Part shown: positions 61,690 to 64,000 of the stretch, one piece after another
Layout of the letters: each line of letters starts with the position of its first letter
How positions within the stretch are numbered: the stretch's first letter is position 1
NCBI GenBank assembly: GCA_000701625.1
Contig: JNJK01000012.1
Span: 1 to 64,000, forward strand
Direction of reading: 5' to 3'
Length of the DNA stretch: 64,000 nucleotides
DNA from: Lachnospiraceae bacterium MC2017
GTDB lineage: Bacteria; Bacillota; Clostridia; Lachnospirales; Lachnospiraceae
Notes under the pieces: model-generated
Databases searched by the model: none
Seen by the model: the letters and a program-made list of their open reading frames with translations, nothing else
What the model was told of the DNA's origin: nothing
Position numbers and translations under genes: made by a program

Positions 61690-62106
61690 TCAAAATACAA
61701 CACCTATTATGAACGCAGCCAAAATAAATGGAGCAAACGGAAGTTCCGCATTTCGCCCACACCTGCGGGTCAATATCAAAACTATCGAAAATACAGCGGA
61801 CAGCACAGATGCCACCGTTAATAGTCTTATATTTTCAAACGTTCCCAGCAAAACCCCCGTGACAATAAACATAAGTCCATCTCCTGCTCCTATCTTCCCT
61901 CTCGTAAGATGACTTATAACAAGTAATGCAATTCCAGTAAAAACTCCTCCTGCGATATCCATCACGCCTCTGCTAAGACTCATACTCTGCCATAGGATCC
62001 CTAATATAAAAAACGGAAGGAGCAAGACAGGATATATCATCCTCTTTCGTATATCTGTTACTGAACAGATCAAAAGACACATTCCAACTAAGATATTTAC
62101 GATCAT
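61690..62106 (-). CDS. Prepilin peptidase (A24, TadV-like)
   Basis: I use ATG 62106 with AGG upstream; a longer open frame runs back into the TadE/G-like gene. The 138-residue membrane enzyme has the paired Asp sites of A24 peptidases (CSVTDIRKRMIYP and IGAGDGLMFIV) and about five helices. It is the short form without an N-methylating domain, as in Tad systems. Confidence 0.92.
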   Translation of the reverse strand: MIVNILVGMCLLICSVTDIRKRMIYPVLLLPFFILGILWQSMSLSRGVMDIAGGVFTGIALLVISHLTRGKIGAGDGLMFIVTGVLLGTFENIRLLTVASVLSAVFSIVLILTRRCGRNAELPFAPFILAAFIIGVVF

Positions 62107-62120
62107 TTCTGCCTCTTTTT

Positions 62121-63065
62121 CTACATTCCGCAATCCGAACACGGCGGAAGTCCTGTCTCTGACAACGGTACCACTCTTATCGTCCTTTTTAGTCCCGGAC
62201 AGGTCACTGATGAATGCCATCTATCGCCATCCTCGGTTATGTAAAGATCATCTCCATCAGACACCTTTCCCTTTCCGCAGTGTTCACACGGATAATACTT
62301 ACCACCTCCGGCATTGCGTTCTGTTCCTACGCTTGCCGGAGTAGTCTCCCGTATAGTGAGATCCAGATGTCTGCATCTTCGGTTCCTGTGGTATACAGTC
62401 CCATGTTCCGTGACATATACCATCTCTTCATCCGTCCCGATGTCCTGACTACTTGTGTTGTCATAACCTGTATATGCCCGTATCCTCGCTCTGTCTGCAA
62501 CCTTAAAACTCGGAGACCCCAAAAATGGAATATCTGTGCGTATCTTGTAGACAGCCGACAGATCTATCATCTGATCGCTACCCATAAGCGATGAATGTAT
62601 AAAGCTTATCCCGTCACTTCCGTTTTCAACAGGTGACTCATCTGCATAATCCCTTCCCAGATCGTCGAGCGTCATACTCTTTCCGGCTGTCACCGAGATG
62701 ATCCTGCCGGCGGTTTCCCCTATTGCTCCTCCGTTGCCCGGCATATAAAAATACGCATAGGAATAATTTGTCATATTGCGAGCAGCCTGATGTAAAGATG
62801 CCTGCATATTTCCGGAAAAGCGTATAGCTTCTATAAGCATCATGAGTCCGACCACGGCAAAAAGAAATAACGGCAAAGCAATTGCCGTTTCAAGCGTCAA
62901 ACTTCCCTTAAAGAAAGCGGATACAGATGGTATTTCACCCGTGTTTAAGTTTTGTTTCGGGTTATGTTTATTTATTTCTTCGGGGGATTTACTTGTAAAT
63001 ACAGACTTGTTTTTTAGTTTACATAATGTATCATGCCATACATTAATTTTTTGGTGAAATACCAC
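62121..63065 (-). CDS. TadE/G-like membrane protein with duplicated Cys/His module
   Basis: The start is GTG 63065 with GGAGG upstream. The 314-residue protein has an unusually long basic head, a TadE-type helix (G-SLTLETAIALPLFLFAVV), a soluble domain, and two similar C-terminal modules. Each has a strand (YVTEHGTVYHRNRRC or YITEDGDRWHSSVTC), an L-x-T-I-R turn and an ending CEHCG or CSDCG. The spacing His-x3-4-Cys and C-x2-C suggests a zinc or metal site. I know of no described function for it in pilus assembly. Confidence 0.85.
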   Translation of the reverse strand: MVFHQKINVWHDTLCKLKNKSVFTSKSPEEINKHNPKQNLNTGEIPSVSAFFKGSLTLETAIALPLFLFAVVGLMMLIEAIRFSGNMQASLHQAARNMTNYSYAYFYMPGNGGAIGETAGRIISVTAGKSMTLDDLGRDYADESPVENGSDGISFIHSSLMGSDQMIDLSAVYKIRTDIPFLGSPSFKVADRARIRAYTGYDNTSSQDIGTDEEMVYVTEHGTVYHRNRRCRHLDLTIRETTPASVGTERNAGGGKYYPCEHCGKGKVSDGDDLYITEDGDRWHSSVTCPGLKRTIRVVPLSETGLPPCSDCGM

Positions 63066-63132
63066 CTGTATCCGCCTCCTTTCTATTCACACGTCACTGT
63101 TCGCTCGTTTATATCCCATTCCAGTAGGACAT

Positions 63133-64000
63133 TTACTCTATGATCGGTTCATATGCATAGTCCCGTCTTATGGATATATCTTTCCCGCTCTTAGTCTTGA
63201 AAAAGACTTCGGCTTCCAGGTATTCCGCACACCCATCCATTCGAAATCTCTTATTCCCCGGTGTTTCCCTTACATTCATCTCAATTACATCCATAGCACG
63301 TTTGACCTTATCAGTTTTATTAGTCATCATCAGAAAGATCTTCAGATAATCTTCATACCCCACTCCTTCATTCTGTGTTTTTGCAGAAACGCTCTTATAA
63401 AGAGGTATCTGAAGTACCGTTGCTATACCAAACTCCTCCCCTTTTTTTATTAACGGAATTTTTCCACCATTAAGCAGTGTTTTTACGTCAACAAAGCTTT
63501 CGGCTGTTCCCCACGCCATGAGGATCATATTTGTGAGTGGTTTCTCAAGCTCGGGGGACGCAAGGAGTAGTGCCGCACCAGCTGCCAGGAGTTTTGCCTG
63601 ATTTTTCTTTCCCGCATCCTGAAATACAGCTATCGTATTCACCAGTTCTCTTGACACAAAAATCCTCTCGGATACGGATCTTAGATTTGCTATATCCGTG
63701 TTTTTCCCACAAATAACATATTCCATTTCACACTGCTGAGGACCGGCTTTCTCGCCATCCGTATAATTATGCATTTTCCAGCCGATATACTCTGTGAAAA
63801 GCAATTCGTTAACTGTTGAATCAGGATCATTGTCTGGTCTTACGATTCCGATTCCTTCCGAATTGTTCCTATATGAAACCGTATTTTCTAAAGGAAGCCC
63901 TGTGTCCGGTGCATTCTCCAAATTGTCCTGCAAGTACCTGAGAATACCTTTCCTCTTATCAAAGACCTTTGATATCTTTTTTACATCATCATCAAGATCC
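63133..64000 (-). CDS. Large Tad-locus protein, N-terminus beyond the window
   Basis: The frame is open from the window edge to the stop at 63133, so only the last 288 codons are seen. It has a mostly soluble sequence with one possible hydrophobic segment (AKLLAAGAALLLASPELEKP). The C-terminal region (VEEY-like, ISIRRDYAYEP) fits the DUF5702-type proteins that follow TadE/TadG genes in Lachnospiraceae, a recollection of moderate strength. It may be an extracytoplasmic pilus component. Confidence 0.75.
   Translation of the reverse strand, partial: DLDDDVKKISKVFDKRKGILRYLQDNLENAPDTGLPLENTVSYRNNSEGIGIVRPDNDPDSTVNELLFTEYIGWKMHNYTDGEKAGPQQCEMEYVICGKNTDIANLRSVSERIFVSRELVNTIAVFQDAGKKNQAKLLAAGAALLLASPELEKPLTNMILMAWGTAESFVDVKTLLNGGKIPLIKKGEEFGIATVLQIPLYKSVSAKTQNEGVGYEDYLKIFLMMTNKTDKVKRAMDVIEMNVRETPGNKRFRMDGCAEYLEAEVFFKTKSGKDISIRRDYAYEPIIE

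Overview
The window looks like chromosomal DNA from a strictly anaerobic, Gram-positive member of the Lachnospiraceae (Clostridia; Butyrivibrio/Roseburia-like is my guess, not shown). Reasons: low-to-moderate G+C, strong Shine-Dalgarno sites, TTG and GTG starts, several lipoboxes and no outer-membrane genes, a FeoA-FeoB fusion, a reverse rubrerythrin, acetate kinase, MutS2, YhaM, CwlO/PcsB-type wall hydrolase and a Tad-pilus locus. I see no rRNA, tRNA or CRISPR array. Most genes lie on the minus strand.

Layout. 1-2.1 kb: an interrupted left-edge gene fragment, a dispersed repeat, then a two-gene toxin-antitoxin-like operon (MqsR-like toxin; zinc-motif/HTH/Panacea-type antitoxin) with a consensus promoter whose start point lies in a perfect palindrome. 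2.2-9.1 kb: a lipoprotein, an orphan gene, macro-domain gene plus feoAB, and a triple-repeat surface lipoprotein. 9.1-11.2 kb: a small decayed mobile-element island (truncated serine recombinase, an uncharacterised protein, a small HTH protein, broken small ORFs) abutting the 3' end of rlmD. 11.1-15 kb: rlmD, yhaM and an HtrA-like protein that has lost its catalytic triad. 15-24.4 kb: mutS2, a response regulator, and on the other strand a run of VanW-type wall protein, AIR-synthase-like protein, Lrp regulator, aminotransferase and histidine kinase. 24.5-37.7 kb: nth, glycogen debranching enzyme, M28-like peptidase, NlpC/P60 hydrolase, asnS, trigger-factor-like lipoprotein, ispE-gntR-DUF1934 and a DHH phosphoesterase. 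37.7-47.3 kb: PEGA lipoprotein, cca, ackA, RluA-type pseudouridine synthase, NYN/OST-HTH protein, a second two-component pair and reverse rubrerythrin. 47.6-52.9 kb: ahcY, an alanine-rich repeat protein, an S-adenosylhomocysteine/methylthioadenosine-type deaminase, murG and a HIT protein. 52.9-58.6 kb: a redox operon. 58.7-64 kb: rhomboid protease and the distal part of a Tad/Flp-type pilus cluster (FHA protein, TadE-like proteins, prepilin peptidase, a large edge-truncated protein).

The most unusual stretch is the redox operon at 52.9-58.6 kb. A flavodoxin-fold/SCP2 fusion, a four-cluster ferredoxin and an FAD/NAD(P) oxidoreductase precede a molybdopterin oxidoreductase that carries its own TorD/DmsD-like chaperone domain at the N-terminus. 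No secretion signal or membrane anchor is visible, so the set reads as a cytoplasmic reductase supplied by NAD(P)H. The large subunit has one in-frame TGA about three quarters of the way through. Two further signals are repeated across the window: a structured element that follows both response-regulator genes in the same orientation, and a separate short dispersed palindromic repeat present at least three times.
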